The position numbers and the translations under genes were made by a program. Below, piece after piece: positions 7,623 to 16,944 of a DNA stretch of 64,000 bases; the first letter of the stretch is position 1, and each line of letters starts with the position of its first letter. The notes below the pieces were generated by a model, which was not told where the DNA came from, did no database searches, and saw only the letters and a program-made list of their open reading frames with translations. Source of the stretch: Lactobacillus sp. LL6. Its GTDB lineage: Bacteria > Bacillota > Bacilli > Lactobacillales > Lactobacillaceae. Location of the stretch: NCBI RefSeq assembly GCF_007570935.1, contig NZ_VLLR01000001.1, forward strand, positions 1,178,001-1,242,000, written 5' to 3'.

Positions 7623-10600
7623 CTATCTCTTCTTACGTTTCTTACCAGCAGCAAGACCAAATACTGAAGCTAAGGAAGCGATAAGTAATCCGAATACCCC
7701 GGCTTTATTTGTTTCTTCGGCACCAGTTTGTGGTAATGCATCTTGGTTAACTGCAACTTGAGCTGGCTTTTCAGCCTCCTTAGTACTCTTAGCTGATACA
7801 GTTACTAATTCTGGAGTTGCTTTAGCTTCTTCAACTTGAGTTGAGACTACTGTTTCACCCTGTGGTGAAGTATTAGGAGTTGAAGCTTCACTAGTATTTA
7901 CACTTGAAGGTGAAGTTTCATCTTTTGGTTCAATTTCAGTTGGAGTTTCTGTATCATCATCTTTTGATTCTACATTCTCACTTTCATCAGACTTGTCTGA
8001 ATCATCAGAAGGATCTGAGTCCACAGGAGTTGAAGTTTCATCCTTTGGAGGAATATCAGTTTTATCATCTTCTTTTGGTTCTTCTGGATCTGGTGTTGGA
8101 ACCTCTGGAGTTTCAGGTTCTTCCGGCTTAGTTGGTTTTTCTGGCTCTGGCTCTGGCTTTGGTTCAGGAGCAGGATCTGGTGTTGGAGTTACATTCTTCT
8201 TGTAAACTACGATGTCATCTTTGTTTAAGTTATCATTGTAGTTATCGTTTGTAACTGTAATATCGTATGGACCTACTTCTGCTTTATTTGCAGTGTAGCC
8301 ATCAATAGTTGGGCTCTTCACTACTACAAATGTTTGAGTTGCAGTCCATTCACCATCCCAAGTTTCTTCACCAGTAGCTAAATTCTTAACTCCACTTTGA
8401 GTGAACTTAATAGTCTTGATTACTGTTGGAGCAGCTTCAGTTCCATCTTCATAGATGTAGTGGATAGTTTGAGTTACATATTTGTCCCGACTAATTGTTT
8501 CAGTTTGTGGGGCATTCTTTTTGTAAACTACAATGTCAACTTTGTCTAAGTTGTCATTAAAGTTGTCATTTGTAACCGTGATGTTGTATGGACCCACTTC
8601 TGCCTTATCTGGAGTGTAGCCATCAACAGTTGGACTTTTCACTACTACTAAAGTTTGTGTTGGAGTCCATTCGCCATCCCAAGTTTCTTCACCCGTTACT
8701 AAGTCCTTAGCACCAGTTTGAGTGAATGTGATTTGTACTGTGTATGTTTCGGCAGCCTTTGTACCATCTTCGTAAACGTAGTGAATAGTTTGGTTAACTA
8801 CTTTATCACGATTAATTGTTTCTGTAGCATTAGCCTTGTAGACTACAACATCATTTTTATCTAAATTCTCGTTGAAGTTGTCATTAGTTACAGTGATGTC
8901 ATATGGTCCAACTTCTGGAGTATCAGTGTGATAACCTTTGATGTCTGGGCTCTTTACTACTACTAAAGTTTGTGTTGGAGTCCATTCGCCATTCCAAGTT
9001 TCTTCACCTGTTACTGTATCTCTAACACCTGATTGAGTAAATGTAATTGTGTATGTGTATGTTTCAGCAGCTTTATCGCCATTTTCGTAAACATACTGAA
9101 TAGTTTGGTTAACTACTTTATCACGGTTAATAGTTTCTGTAGCATTAGCCTTGTAAACTACGATATCATTTTTATCTAAATTATCATCAACATTACTATT
9201 GTTTACAGTAATGTCATATGGACCAACCTCTGCTTTATCTGCAGTGTAGCCTTTAATATCTGGACTGACTACAGTCACAAATGTTTGTGTTGGAGTCCAT
9301 TCGCCGTTCCAAGTAATTTGGTTAGTTACTAAGTCTAAGACACCACTTTGAGTGAATGTGATAGTCTTATTTACTGTTTCTGCAGCTTTGTCGCCATTTT
9401 CATATACATAGTGAATAGTTTGAGTTACAACTTTATCACGACTAGCTTCTTGAGTTTTACGCTTCAAGTAAACATATACGTGCTTTTCACCTTCACTAAC
9501 TTCACCATTAGTTGCTTCTGGGTGTACGGAATCAGTTGCTAATTCATAGTTTGCACCAATGTAGTCCCATAGTTCGTTTGAATAGTTGTCACCTACTGCT
9601 AAGTGCAAAATATGTTGTGATTGATTTAAAAGCTTACCATCATCAGGAATAAAGCTAGTTTGACCAGATTGCGCCTTATCATGCACATCAACATAGTGAA
9701 TATGAACTGTACCATTGGCATTTAATTGTAACTTACCTGGAGTGTAAACGATTAATACTGGGTCTGGTTTTTTAAATTCTGGCTTTTCTGGAGAAAAAGT
9801 AATTTCTGGAATGGTCGTTGAGTAAGTTGCCCATGCAGAACCTACTTTATTACTAAATCTAATCTTGATGCTATTACCATGAACTTTGAATAGTCCGGAA
9901 CCGAATATTTCTCTAGTTCTATCACTAGTATCATCCCAGTTAAGATATTTATCAACTGCGGCTTGTCCCCAAAGTCTTACAGCTTCGTCATAATTTGTAG
10001 CAGTAAGATGATTTAAAATATTATTATATTTATCTGAATAGAGAACATCACCATACTGACCTTGGTGAATAGTAATAGAAGATTCTGGTAACGCAACCCC
10101 ACTACCACCATGATCAGCACCATTAACAATTTCAGCTTTTTCTACATAGTTATCATTTTTACCTACTTCACTATTTAAAGAACCAACAGTAATGAAGGCT
10201 GAGTTATCAGCTAAATTAATTAACTTACCCTCAGAGTTGTAAAGCTTCATATCCATGGTAACTCCATCAGCTTTCGCATAGAAGAAACCATTAGTTGGAC
10301 AGTCTCCAAAGTAAATTCCTGCTTTGTCATTCTTATTTCCAAGATATCCAGTATAGTCAGTTGTCCAATCGCTAAAAGTGATAACTATTTTATCAATTTT
10401 TTGATCAGCATAATTTGAATTTTGTAGACCAGAGTATGTTACTTCAAGAAAATCTCCAGAAACAGCTCCATTTATTTCAAAGAAATGATTCAATAGACCA
10501 TTTAATTTACTACCGCTACTTTCAGTTACATTTGGATTTTTAATTACTGTAGTAACTGTAGCATTTTCTTCCTTACCAATAACTAAGGATTGAGAAAGGT

Positions 10601-11666
10601 CACCTGGATCAGTGTGATCATCATTCCAAAGACCTAATTCTTTTAATTTTGCAATATATTCTTCTCTTGCCTTGTTATACTCTTCCATTTCTTTATTATA
10701 TATACTTTCGGCAAGAGCTAATTCATCTTGGTATTTCTTTAATGTAGCACTGATTTCTTTAATTTGAGCTTCGGTATATTCTTTAAGCTTTTCGATATTA
10801 ATTTTAATATCAGCTACAGTTGTGTTGAATACTTTTTCAGGATCCACTGTATTGACTTCAATAACTACACCATCAACTTTATTAGCTTCGTTAATAATAT
10901 TATCAAGTTCACTATTAACTTCTTGGTTAACCTTGTCAACTTCTTCTTTAGCTTCATCATAAGTCATCTTAGTTGAAGTCTCTGCAGCAACTGCTGGCAC
11001 ATCTGCCTTAACTTCTGCTTGAGCTTGTTTTTCACTTACTTGAGAAGCAGCTTCTTGTACATTTACTTCTTCTGAAGTATTTACAGTTTGACTTGCACTT
11101 TCAGATGTTTGAGAATTTTCAACTTGTGCACTACTTTCAACCTGAGCTGGAGCAGTACTTTCTAATTGAGCTGTGCTGCTACTTTGTACACTTTGTGCTT
11201 CTGAAGTTGGTTGTGCACTTTCAGAAACTGGTGCTTCTTCTACTGCAGGAGCTTCACTAACTACTGATGCACTTGATTCTTGAACAGCTTGACTGTCTTG
11301 TGCCCCAGCGCTTTCTTGAACAGAAGCTGAACTCTCACTAACAGGCGGTGCATCAGCTTGCTCACTAGTATTTTCAGTTTGTGCAACTACATTTGTTTCT
11401 TGACTAGCTTCAGTTGTCACTGCTTCTTCAGTTTTAACTTCAGCTTGAGAAACATCTTCGCTTACATCTTTACTTCCACTAGTTTCTTGTAACACAGTTG
11501 CTTCTTGATTTACATCAGATGCATTAACTGTTACACCGCTCACTCCCAGAAAGGATAGGCCAATCAAGACAGAAGCAGCACCTACAGTAAACTTGCGAAT
11601 AGAGTGACGCTCACTTTTTTCTTCAATTTTACGAATTCTTTCTAAACGGTTGTTTTTTGAAACCAT
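7623..11666 (-). CDS. LPXTG wall-anchored adhesin with antigen I/II (GbpC-like) core and four mucus-binding repeats
   Basis: The 1347-residue protein starts with a YSIRK-type signal (HSIRKFTVGAASVLIG, about 21-36) and a Ser/Glu/Ala-rich stretch to about 225. A helical segment (about 235-345) contains YNKEMEEYNKAREEY, like the alanine-rich repeats of streptococcal antigen I/II. A globular region (about 355-635) starts LSQSLVIGKEENATVTTV and has AFITVGSLNSE, as in GbpC/Spa domains. A MucBP-like unit (about 645-735) precedes four ~103-residue Muc_B2-type repeats (about 739-1157). The end is a Pro/Glu-rich wall-spanning stretch and LPQTG at 1311 with a hydrophobic segment and KKRKKR tail. Sortase A would anchor it. 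The ligand is unknown. Confidence 0.9.
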   Translation of the reverse strand: MVSKNNRLERIRKIEEKSERHSIRKFTVGAASVLIGLSFLGVSGVTVNASDVNQEATVLQETSGSKDVSEDVSQAEVKTEEAVTTEASQETNVVAQTENTSEQADAPPVSESSASVQESAGAQDSQAVQESSASVVSEAPAVEEAPVSESAQPTSEAQSVQSSSTAQLESTAPAQVESSAQVENSQTSESASQTVNTSEEVNVQEAASQVSEKQAQAEVKADVPAVAAETSTKMTYDEAKEEVDKVNQEVNSELDNIINEANKVDGVVIEVNTVDPEKVFNTTVADIKINIEKLKEYTEAQIKEISATLKKYQDELALAESIYNKEMEEYNKAREEYIAKLKELGLWNDDHTDPGDLSQSLVIGKEENATVTTVIKNPNVTESSGSKLNGLLNHFFEINGAVSGDFLEVTYSGLQNSNYADQKIDKIVITFSDWTTDYTGYLGNKNDKAGIYFGDCPTNGFFYAKADGVTMDMKLYNSEGKLINLADNSAFITVGSLNSEVGKNDNYVEKAEIVNGADHGGSGVALPESSITIHQGQYGDVLYSDKYNNILNHLTATNYDEAVRLWGQAAVDKYLNWDDTSDRTREIFGSGLFKVHGNSIKIRFSNKVGSAWATYSTTIPEITFSPEKPEFKKPDPVLIVYTPGKLQLNANGTVHIHYVDVHDKAQSGQTSFIPDDGKLLNQSQHILHLAVGDNYSNELWDYIGANYELATDSVHPEATNGEVSEGEKHVYVYLKRKTQEASRDKVVTQTIHYVYENGDKAAETVNKTITFTQSGVLDLVTNQITWNGEWTPTQTFVTVVSPDIKGYTADKAEVGPYDITVNNSNVDDNLDKNDIVVYKANATETINRDKVVNQTIQYVYENGDKAAETYTYTITFTQSGVRDTVTGEETWNGEWTPTQTLVVVKSPDIKGYHTDTPEVGPYDITVTNDNFNENLDKNDVVVYKANATETINRDKVVNQTIHYVYEDGTKAAETYTVQITFTQTGAKDLVTGEETWDGEWTPTQTLVVVKSPTVDGYTPDKAEVGPYNITVTNDNFNDNLDKVDIVVYKKNAPQTETISRDKYVTQTIHYIYEDGTEAAPTVIKTIKFTQSGVKNLATGEETWDGEWTATQTFVVVKSPTIDGYTANKAEVGPYDITVTNDNYNDNLNKDDIVVYKKNVTPTPDPAPEPKPEPEPEKPTKPEEPETPEVPTPDPEEPKEDDKTDIPPKDETSTPVDSDPSDDSDKSDESENVESKDDDTETPTEIEPKDETSPSSVNTSEASTPNTSPQGETVVSTQVEEAKATPELVTVSAKSTKEAEKPAQVAVNQDALPQTGAEETNKAGVFGLLIASLASVFGLAAGKKRKKR
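8200..9450 (-). repeat. Four tandem Muc_B2-type repeats within the adhesin gene
   Basis: Each unit of about 310-320 bp encodes RDKVVNQTIxYVYENG at its start, a TFTQSGVxDxVTGEETWxGEWTPTQTxVVVKSP middle segment (described here as a consensus) and EVGPYDITVTNDN near its end. The second and third units share the longest identical DNA stretches, which points to recent conversion or duplication within the array. Confidence 0.8.
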
Positions 11667-11695
11667 ATTTTTTACCTCATTCTATTTAAAAAAAT

Positions 11696-11753
11696 CATTC
11701 AGTGACGTTGTGTCATTCGATAAATATATAATATGACACAATGTCACTGAATG
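11696..11753 (-). promoter_or_regulatory. Nested operator-like inverted repeat in the adhesin promoter region
   Basis: Two 21-bp arms (11696-11716 and 11733-11753) are inverted copies with one mismatch, separated by a 16-bp A/T spacer. Each arm contains a smaller dyad: TGACGTTGTGTCA (11703-11715) and TGACACAATGTCA (11734-11746). Their centres are 31 bp apart, about three helical turns. Promoter-like hexamers (GTGACA, TATATT) fall inside the arms and spacer, about 30-90 bp upstream of the ATG. This looks like paired sites for a dimeric regulator; which one is unknown. Confidence 0.6.
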
Positions 11754-11824
11754 GAAGTGTTTTTATGGCTTCTTAATATTTTCTTTAGAAATTGTATCTA
11801 TTAATTAAAAAATACAGTAAATAA

Positions 11825-11863
11825 AAATAGACCTTAAAAGTAATCTACTTTCAAAGTCTATTT
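11825..11863 (-). terminator. Terminator of the arlRS-like operon
   Basis: AAATAGAC (11825-11832) pairs with GTCTATTT (11856-11863), with further pairing inside to a 3-nt loop. A T-run follows on the minus strand, just after the kinase stop codon. Confidence 0.75.
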
Positions 11864-11865
11864 AA

Positions 11866-13431
11866 TTACATTTTTTCATGTTTCTTTTGATCAAGTTTTC
11901 TTAATCTCGCTGCTTCTTTTGCACTAAGAATTGGAAAGCTCAATTTAAATTGACTACCCTGTTTTTCAACAGATTCAACGCTAATTGTTCCATGATAACT
12001 AGTGACTAATTTTTGTGCAATTGATAAACCTAGCCCATTGCCACCTTTTTCACGAGTACGTGCCTTATCAACTCGATAGAAACGATTGAAGATTTTTTCT
12101 TGATCTTCTTTAGAAATCCCTTCACCAAAGTCTTGAACAATAATATGAACCTCATTATCACTAACTCCAGCAGAAACATTTATCTGCTTAGTATCAGTTG
12201 AATATTTGATTCCATTATCAATGAGAATTACTAATAATTGCTCTAAATGTCCATGATAAATCTGGATTTCTGTATTTGCTGGTAAATCGTCCATATCAAG
12301 GCGGATTTTAAAGTCTGGATGCACTAAAGCTAAGCCGCTAACGACACGCTTCAACACGTTATACACATTTGTAACCGCATTTGGGTATTGAACATTTATT
12401 TGTTCTGCCCGCGTTAAATCAAGCATTTCTTGGATAAGGTGCTTCATTCTATCAGCTTCTTGAAGAGATGCTTTAATAGATTCATCTAAAATCTGGGGAT
12501 CATCTTTTCCCCATCGCTCAAGCATATTTAAATGACCCTCAATTACAGCAACTGGTGTTCTCAATTCATGAGATACATCCCCAACAAATTCTTTTTGTTG
12601 ATCAATATAACGCTGCATCCGATCAAGCATCTCATTAAACGTAGTTGCCAGCTCTTCCAACTCATCATTTCGATGTAGTTCTTTAATTCGCATAGAACTA
12701 TTTGGATCATCATTTACTTCACGTGCAACTTCAGAAATTTCTTTAATCGGTTTTACTACATCTCTTACCACCAAATAAGCAATAGCTGAAAATATAATTA
12801 TTGCAATAATAGAAATAATTAACATCCAATGCAATAAGTTTTTCATCTGACGATTATAATAATTCATCTGATTTGCAACAACAATATAGCCAATTATCTT
12901 TCCACTTGTTGTTGATTTTATTCGCTGATAAGTAATCAGTCTGATATTATTACCATTTTGCTTTTTAACGGTTTTTGAATTTCCGGAAAATTTGTGAAAT
13001 TCTGGTACTGCATTTCCATTAGAAAAAACAACCTCATTGTGTTTATTATAAATAGCTACACTAATATCAGGATTAGTAACTGATGATAATAAATCATCAT
13101 TAAAAGCGCTATTCACATTGTCTCCTCTACTAATAGCTGGTTTCCCTTGTAAAATACGCTTAGTAGATGGAGTTAGCGAAGGAATCACATTAGAAATCTG
13201 TAATTCATTCGGTATGGTTTCAAGTCTTCTTTCAAAAGCCGCCACCACATTATTAGAAACTTCTTCTTGCTGGTCTAAGGATTGCTGACTTACAATGGAA
13301 TAAACAACTACTGAAAATATGACAAAAGAGACCAAAATCGTTAATGTAACGACACTGACCCATCTTACAATAAGAGATGAGTGCTTGGTCTCTTTCTTTT
13401 TTTTACCCCTAGATTTGGTCATCATCTTCAT
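11866..13431 (-). CDS. Sensor histidine kinase, ArlS-like
   Basis: The 521-residue protein has a first membrane segment at about 26-48, an extracytoplasmic sensor loop of roughly 150 residues, and a second segment at about 200-222. A HAMP linker (VVKPIKEISEVAREV), a HisKA domain with the phospho-accepting His in DVSHELRTP (about 287), and a HATPase domain with N-box DNGIKYS, DFGEGIS and GGNGLGLSIA follow. EGHLNMLERWGKDDPQIL is close to ArlS of staphylococci. It overlaps the regulator gene by 23 bp. Its signal is unknown. The neighbouring adhesin is a possible target, only by analogy with ArlRS control of surface proteins. Confidence 0.9.
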   Translation of the reverse strand: MKMMTKSRGKKKKETKHSSLIVRWVSVVTLTILVSFVIFSVVVYSIVSQQSLDQQEEVSNNVVAAFERRLETIPNELQISNVIPSLTPSTKRILQGKPAISRGDNVNSAFNDDLLSSVTNPDISVAIYNKHNEVVFSNGNAVPEFHKFSGNSKTVKKQNGNNIRLITYQRIKSTTSGKIIGYIVVANQMNYYNRQMKNLLHWMLIISIIAIIIFSAIAYLVVRDVVKPIKEISEVAREVNDDPNSSMRIKELHRNDELEELATTFNEMLDRMQRYIDQQKEFVGDVSHELRTPVAVIEGHLNMLERWGKDDPQILDESIKASLQEADRMKHLIQEMLDLTRAEQINVQYPNAVTNVYNVLKRVVSGLALVHPDFKIRLDMDDLPANTEIQIYHGHLEQLLVILIDNGIKYSTDTKQINVSAGVSDNEVHIIVQDFGEGISKEDQEKIFNRFYRVDKARTREKGGNGLGLSIAQKLVTSYHGTISVESVEKQGSQFKLSFPILSAKEAARLRKLDQKKHEKM

Positions 13432-14125
13432 CTCTTACCATATAGCCAGTTCCGCGAACTGTTTTAATGTATGATGGACGACCTGGAATATCAATCTTGT
13501 TGCGCAAATAACGAACATAAACTTCTACGACATTTGTTTCAATATTTGATTCAGGTCCCCAAATCTTATTAAGAAGTTGATCGCGACTAACAACATTATT
13601 CTTATTTTCAATTAGCGTCATAAGTAAATTATATTCACGCTTAGTTAAGTCAATCGCTTTACCATCTCCACGGTGAACAATTCTATTTGCAGTTTCAATA
13701 GTTAAATCCTTGAATTTAACAATTTTTTGCTTAGCAACTGTTACTTTTGAAGCATCTTTTTCAATCTTTACTCTGCGAAGAACAGCGCGTAAACGTGCTA
13801 AAAGTTCTTCAATTGCAAATGGCTTAACAATATAATCATCTGCTCCATGATCAAGTCCAGAAACTCGGTCAATAACCGAATCACGAGCTGTCATCATAAT
13901 AATTGGAGTGGTTTTAGCTTGACGAACTCGACGAGCGATTTCCAAACCATTTAAATCTGGAAGCATTAAATCAAGTAAAATCGCATCAAAGTCTTCTTTT
14001 AATGCATCTTCCAAGCCTTTACGACCATTGTTTTCAACTACAGTTTCGTAGTTTTCATGTTGAAGTTCAAGTTCCACAAAACGTGCTAGATTTTTTTCAT
14101 CTTCAATAATCAGAATTTTTGCCAT
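13409..14125 (-). CDS. OmpR/PhoB-type response regulator, ArlR-like
   Basis: The 238-residue protein has a receiver domain with acidic pair EDE (8-10), phospho-acceptor Asp52 in LLDLMLP, the TAR segment and Lys in YIVKPF. A winged-helix domain follows (LTKREYNLLMTL, ETNVVEVYVRYLRNKI, IKTVRGTGYMV). A TTG 21 bp upstream is in frame, but ATG 14125 (MAKILIIEDE) has AGGA at proper spacing and matches family starts. It is first in a two-gene operon with the kinase. Confidence 0.93.
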   Translation of the reverse strand: MAKILIIEDEKNLARFVELELQHENYETVVENNGRKGLEDALKEDFDAILLDLMLPDLNGLEIARRVRQAKTTPIIMMTARDSVIDRVSGLDHGADDYIVKPFAIEELLARLRAVLRRVKIEKDASKVTVAKQKIVKFKDLTIETANRIVHRGDGKAIDLTKREYNLLMTLIENKNNVVSRDQLLNKIWGPESNIETNVVEVYVRYLRNKIDIPGRPSYIKTVRGTGYMVRDEDDDQI

Positions 14126-14232
14126 GTCTATCCTGTTCCTTGTCAATAAATTTGTATTTAATCTATTAAAAATTAGATTAAAAAATGTTTTTATAATTAA
14201 AGGATACTTTAAAATGCCCTTTAAAACAAGCT

Positions 14233-14271
14233 AAAAAAGCAATCAAAAGGAAATTTCTTTTTGACTGCTTT
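14233..14271 (-). terminator. Terminator of the yqeG-yceD operon
   Basis: AAAGCAATCAAAAGG (236-250 of this kb) pairs with CTTTTTGACTGCTTT (257-271), and a six-T run follows on the minus strand, right after yceD. Confidence 0.8.
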
Positions 14272-14275
14272 AATG

Positions 14276-14833
14276 CTACTTATCGTTGTTTTCATCTTGG
14301 TCTTTAAACATATCCTTAAGCTTAGCAAAAGCTGGATTTATCTGATTTTTCTTACCTTCTTCAAAATCAGACTCAGAAATAACTTCCCAATCTTGACCCT
14401 CTGGATAAATATCATTTTCCTCTTCTTCTGGAGTCAAAATTGTTACTGGAATATGAAGCAAGATATTATCTTCAACTGCTGTTTGCAAGTCAATCTTATC
14501 ATCTTCAACCTTAACAATTGGATCTGAATTATCATCAAGTTCCTGTTTAGTTGGAGTAGTTTCTGAATAATTTTCAGTAAAACGAAAATCTTCATGATAC
14601 TTAACTGGGTTCAAACTTCGACTTGATGGAACTACCAAATCAGCTGTCACATGAAAGTTACCAATTACATAAGGTTCATCATAGAAAAGATCCCCTTCTA
14701 AATGAACATTTTCCGCTTTAATAAGTAAATCTTTACTCCGATCAAAAAACTCTGGACGCATTTCTAAATCACGTTCAATATGCGTTAATGGAGCTTTACT
14801 ATTTTTAATACTTGAAAAACTTAATGTAAGCAT
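14276..14833 (-). CDS. yceD: YceD/DUF177 family protein
   Basis: The 185-residue protein has the DUF177 pattern: hydrophilic start, VHLEGDLFYDEPYVIGNFHVTADLVVPSSRSLNPVKY-like core (about 42-80) and an acidic tail. It lacks the paired cysteines seen in many YceD proteins. In most bacteria yceD precedes rpmF and affects 23S rRNA metabolism. Here rpmF is not adjacent and a terminator follows. It is last in a seven-gene operon and starts 2 bp after tmcAL. The precise function is not established. Confidence 0.85.
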   Translation of the reverse strand: MLTLSFSSIKNSKAPLTHIERDLEMRPEFFDRSKDLLIKAENVHLEGDLFYDEPYVIGNFHVTADLVVPSSRSLNPVKYHEDFRFTENYSETTPTKQELDDNSDPIVKVEDDKIDLQTAVEDNILLHIPVTILTPEEEENDIYPEGQDWEVISESDFEEGKKNQINPAFAKLKDMFKDQDENNDK

Positions 14834-14835
14834 CT

Positions 14836-15987
14836 TTACACCTCCAATGGTCGTCGACCAAAATTCTGGTCAACATGCATAAACTGTTCAAAAAATCGAT
14901 CAACTCTAACTTGTAAATGAAGTGAGCCACTTTTAGCACTACGCTTATCAACCTTAGAGACAATCTTAGTCTCAAAATTTTTACGATTATCTTTTAAATA
15001 CTTACGACCAATTTTACTAAATCCTAATAACATCAATGATTGATCATTGAAGCTATCAAGCATATCATCTTGAGTAACATTTAAAAGAGTATATAAGCTC
15101 AATCTTCTAAGTCTGGAATAAGTATAACGTTTAGATTTTATATGACGCAAAAACTCAGTAAAACTTTCAGCTAAATGAATTTCTTGCTTCATTTTATATT
15201 CTAAACCTTCACTCATTTGATAGATATTGTGTAATTCTTCAACTGAGGAAGATTCAAGGCGATATTTTAAAAATGGAAACAACATATTCCAATTTGGATA
15301 AACTTCTTGTTCTGCTAATTCTTTAGCTTCTTGTTTAGGAAGCCAAGTTTTAAGCTGATCTTTATCTTCACCGTGCAATAAAAGATTGCGAATTGCACTT
15401 GCACTTTGAACCACATGAGTCCTATTAAGCAAATCATCATGACCTGCTCCAATTCGATTAACAGGATGTAAAGTTAAAGGTGAGCCCAAATTGTAATTTG
15501 CAACTGCATAAGCAAGTCCTAAAATTGCATTAGGTTGATTAACTTCATATCCTACTTCTCTAGCTACCATTTGATTATATTGAGTAGAATATGTTTGAGT
15601 ATAATCCTTAAAATCCATATGATTTTGTGGAATTTCAGCAATTTTACTACCTAAGTATGCAAAGTTTAAATTTGCATCTTCAACACCAAATACTAAATTG
15701 TCTACACCTAACTTTTGTAATTGTTCAATACTTCCAAGCGAAAACAAATCAGCAGGCTCTACAGCTGTAGAAAATGGCATTTCAAACACAAGATCTGCAC
15801 CTGAATTTAAGGCAGCCTTAGCGCGTTTCCACTTATCCATAATCGCCATTTCTCCGCGCTGGACATAATTTCCCGACATTAAGACAATGATTGGATCATT
15901 TCCAGCAATTAACCGGGCTTGATTCATCAAGAACTCATGCCCGCTGTGAAAGGGATTGTATTCTGCTATAATCCCAACTGCACTCAT
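14836..15987 (-). CDS. tmcAL: tRNA(Met) cytidine acetate ligase TmcAL
   Basis: The 383-residue protein begins [19 protein letters not shown], the nucleotidyltransferase HxGH motif. SGNYVQRGE and [18 protein letters not shown] follow, as in the YlbM/TmcAL family. It activates acetate with ATP and acetylates C34 of elongator tRNA(Met), which helps accurate AUA reading. It sits between rsfS and yceD in the conserved operon, with 4 bp to rsfS. Family membership is clear; activity is inferred. Confidence 0.92.
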   Translation of the reverse strand: MSAVGIIAEYNPFHSGHEFLMNQARLIAGNDPIIVLMSGNYVQRGEMAIMDKWKRAKAALNSGADLVFEMPFSTAVEPADLFSLGSIEQLQKLGVDNLVFGVEDANLNFAYLGSKIAEIPQNHMDFKDYTQTYSTQYNQMVAREVGYEVNQPNAILGLAYAVANYNLGSPLTLHPVNRIGAGHDDLLNRTHVVQSASAIRNLLLHGEDKDQLKTWLPKQEAKELAEQEVYPNWNMLFPFLKYRLESSSVEELHNIYQMSEGLEYKMKQEIHLAESFTEFLRHIKSKRYTYSRLRRLSLYTLLNVTQDDMLDSFNDQSLMLLGFSKIGRKYLKDNRKNFETKIVSKVDKRSAKSGSLHLQVRVDRFFEQFMHVDQNFGRRPLEV

Positions 15988-15991
15988 AGAA

Positions 15992-16342
15992 TTAGTCTTC
16001 CTTTAATTCAACACGCTTACCATCTGCCCATAATTTTTCTAAATTATAAAAATCACGTGCATCAGCAGTAAAAATATTAACAACAACATCTCCAAGGTCA
16101 ATTAAAAGCCAATTTGAATCGCGAGTACCTTCGATACGGTAATCAGTATAATTATTTTCATGAGCTTCATCAATAATAGCATTGGCAATTGCATTAAGCT
16201 GTCTATTAGAACCCGCACTTGTAACCACATAGTAGTCAGCTAAGATGCTAATTCCTTGCATATCATAAGCTTCAGTATTTTCACCATGGCGGTCACTAAT
16301 TGCTTTTGCTGTAAAATCTAAAATTTCTTTACTTGTCATCAA
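15992..16342 (-). CDS. rsfS: Ribosome silencing factor RsfS (Iojap family)
   Basis: The 116-residue protein covers the Iojap domain: [21 protein letters not shown] (about 31-51), [24 protein letters not shown] (about 71-94) and the REFYxLEKLW-like end ([10 protein letters not shown]). It binds L14 of the 50S subunit and blocks subunit joining in starved cells. The place after yqeK is conserved across Firmicutes. Confidence 0.95.
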   Translation of the reverse strand: MMTSKEILDFTAKAISDRHGENTEAYDMQGISILADYYVVTSAGSNRQLNAIANAIIDEAHENNYTDYRIEGTRDSNWLLIDLGDVVVNIFTADARDFYNLEKLWADGKRVELKED

Positions 16343-16350
16343 ATTCTCCT

Positions 16351-16944
16351 TTATTTAACACTCCATACATTGTATGCAGACAATGTTAATGGATAAACTT
16401 TATTTCTATTTTCAATCAAAAATTCCAAAGTATGGGCTAATTCGTACCCCACACCTTCATCTAAATTTTTATAGCTGACTTCACGAGCTTTTTCTACATC
16501 AGGAAAGTCACGACCAGGTTCTATAAAATCTGCCACAAAAACAATTTTATCTAAAGTCGTCATCTCTATATCAGCTGTTGTATGTCTCCAGACTGCTTGT
16601 AAAATTTCTGGATCAGTAATTTTCAAATCTCGCTTAATAAAATAAGTTCCTACAATACCATGCCAAATTGCACGATTCCAGTTAAGAAGGTCCTTATCAA
16701 AATCTTGTTCTTGAATAACCTTACGATATTCTTCAACTGGAACTTGCTTAGCATAATCATGAATAAATCCAGCAAGAGCAGCCTTTTCCTCATCATAATT
16801 ATTTAGTCTAGCTAGCTTTCTAGCTGTTTGGCTAACCTGAACACAATGTTTAAAACGTTTTTCATCCATATTTGCCTTTTCTTTAGCAATAAGCTCACTA
16901 CTAGATAAAGGCGAATAAGTCTCTTTAAAAAACAGCTCAGTCAC
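16351..16944 (-). CDS. yqeK: HD-domain Ap4A hydrolase YqeK
   Basis: The 197-residue protein has HD motifs: His in KHCVQVSQTARKLA, HDYAKQ, H in WHGIVGTYF and a late D in VADFIEPGR. YqeK enzymes split diadenosine tetraphosphate symmetrically to two ADP. I chose GTG 16944 because AAAAGGGG lies 7 nt upstream and translation then overlaps the nadD end by 8 bp. An ATG at 16980 has no comparable site. Confidence 0.92.
   Translation of the reverse strand: MTELFFKETYSPLSSSELIAKEKANMDEKRFKHCVQVSQTARKLARLNNYDEEKAALAGFIHDYAKQVPVEEYRKVIQEQDFDKDLLNWNRAIWHGIVGTYFIKRDLKITDPEILQAVWRHTTADIEMTTLDKIVFVADFIEPGRDFPDVEKAREVSYKNLDEGVGYELAHTLEFLIENRNKVYPLTLSAYNVWSVK

Noticed and set aside
7904..8205. Overlapping plus-strand open frames rich in Ser, Gly and Leu within the first adhesin gene
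   Set aside because: They are antisense readings of the Pro/Glu-rich wall-spanning repeats, with no ribosome binding site and low-complexity composition.
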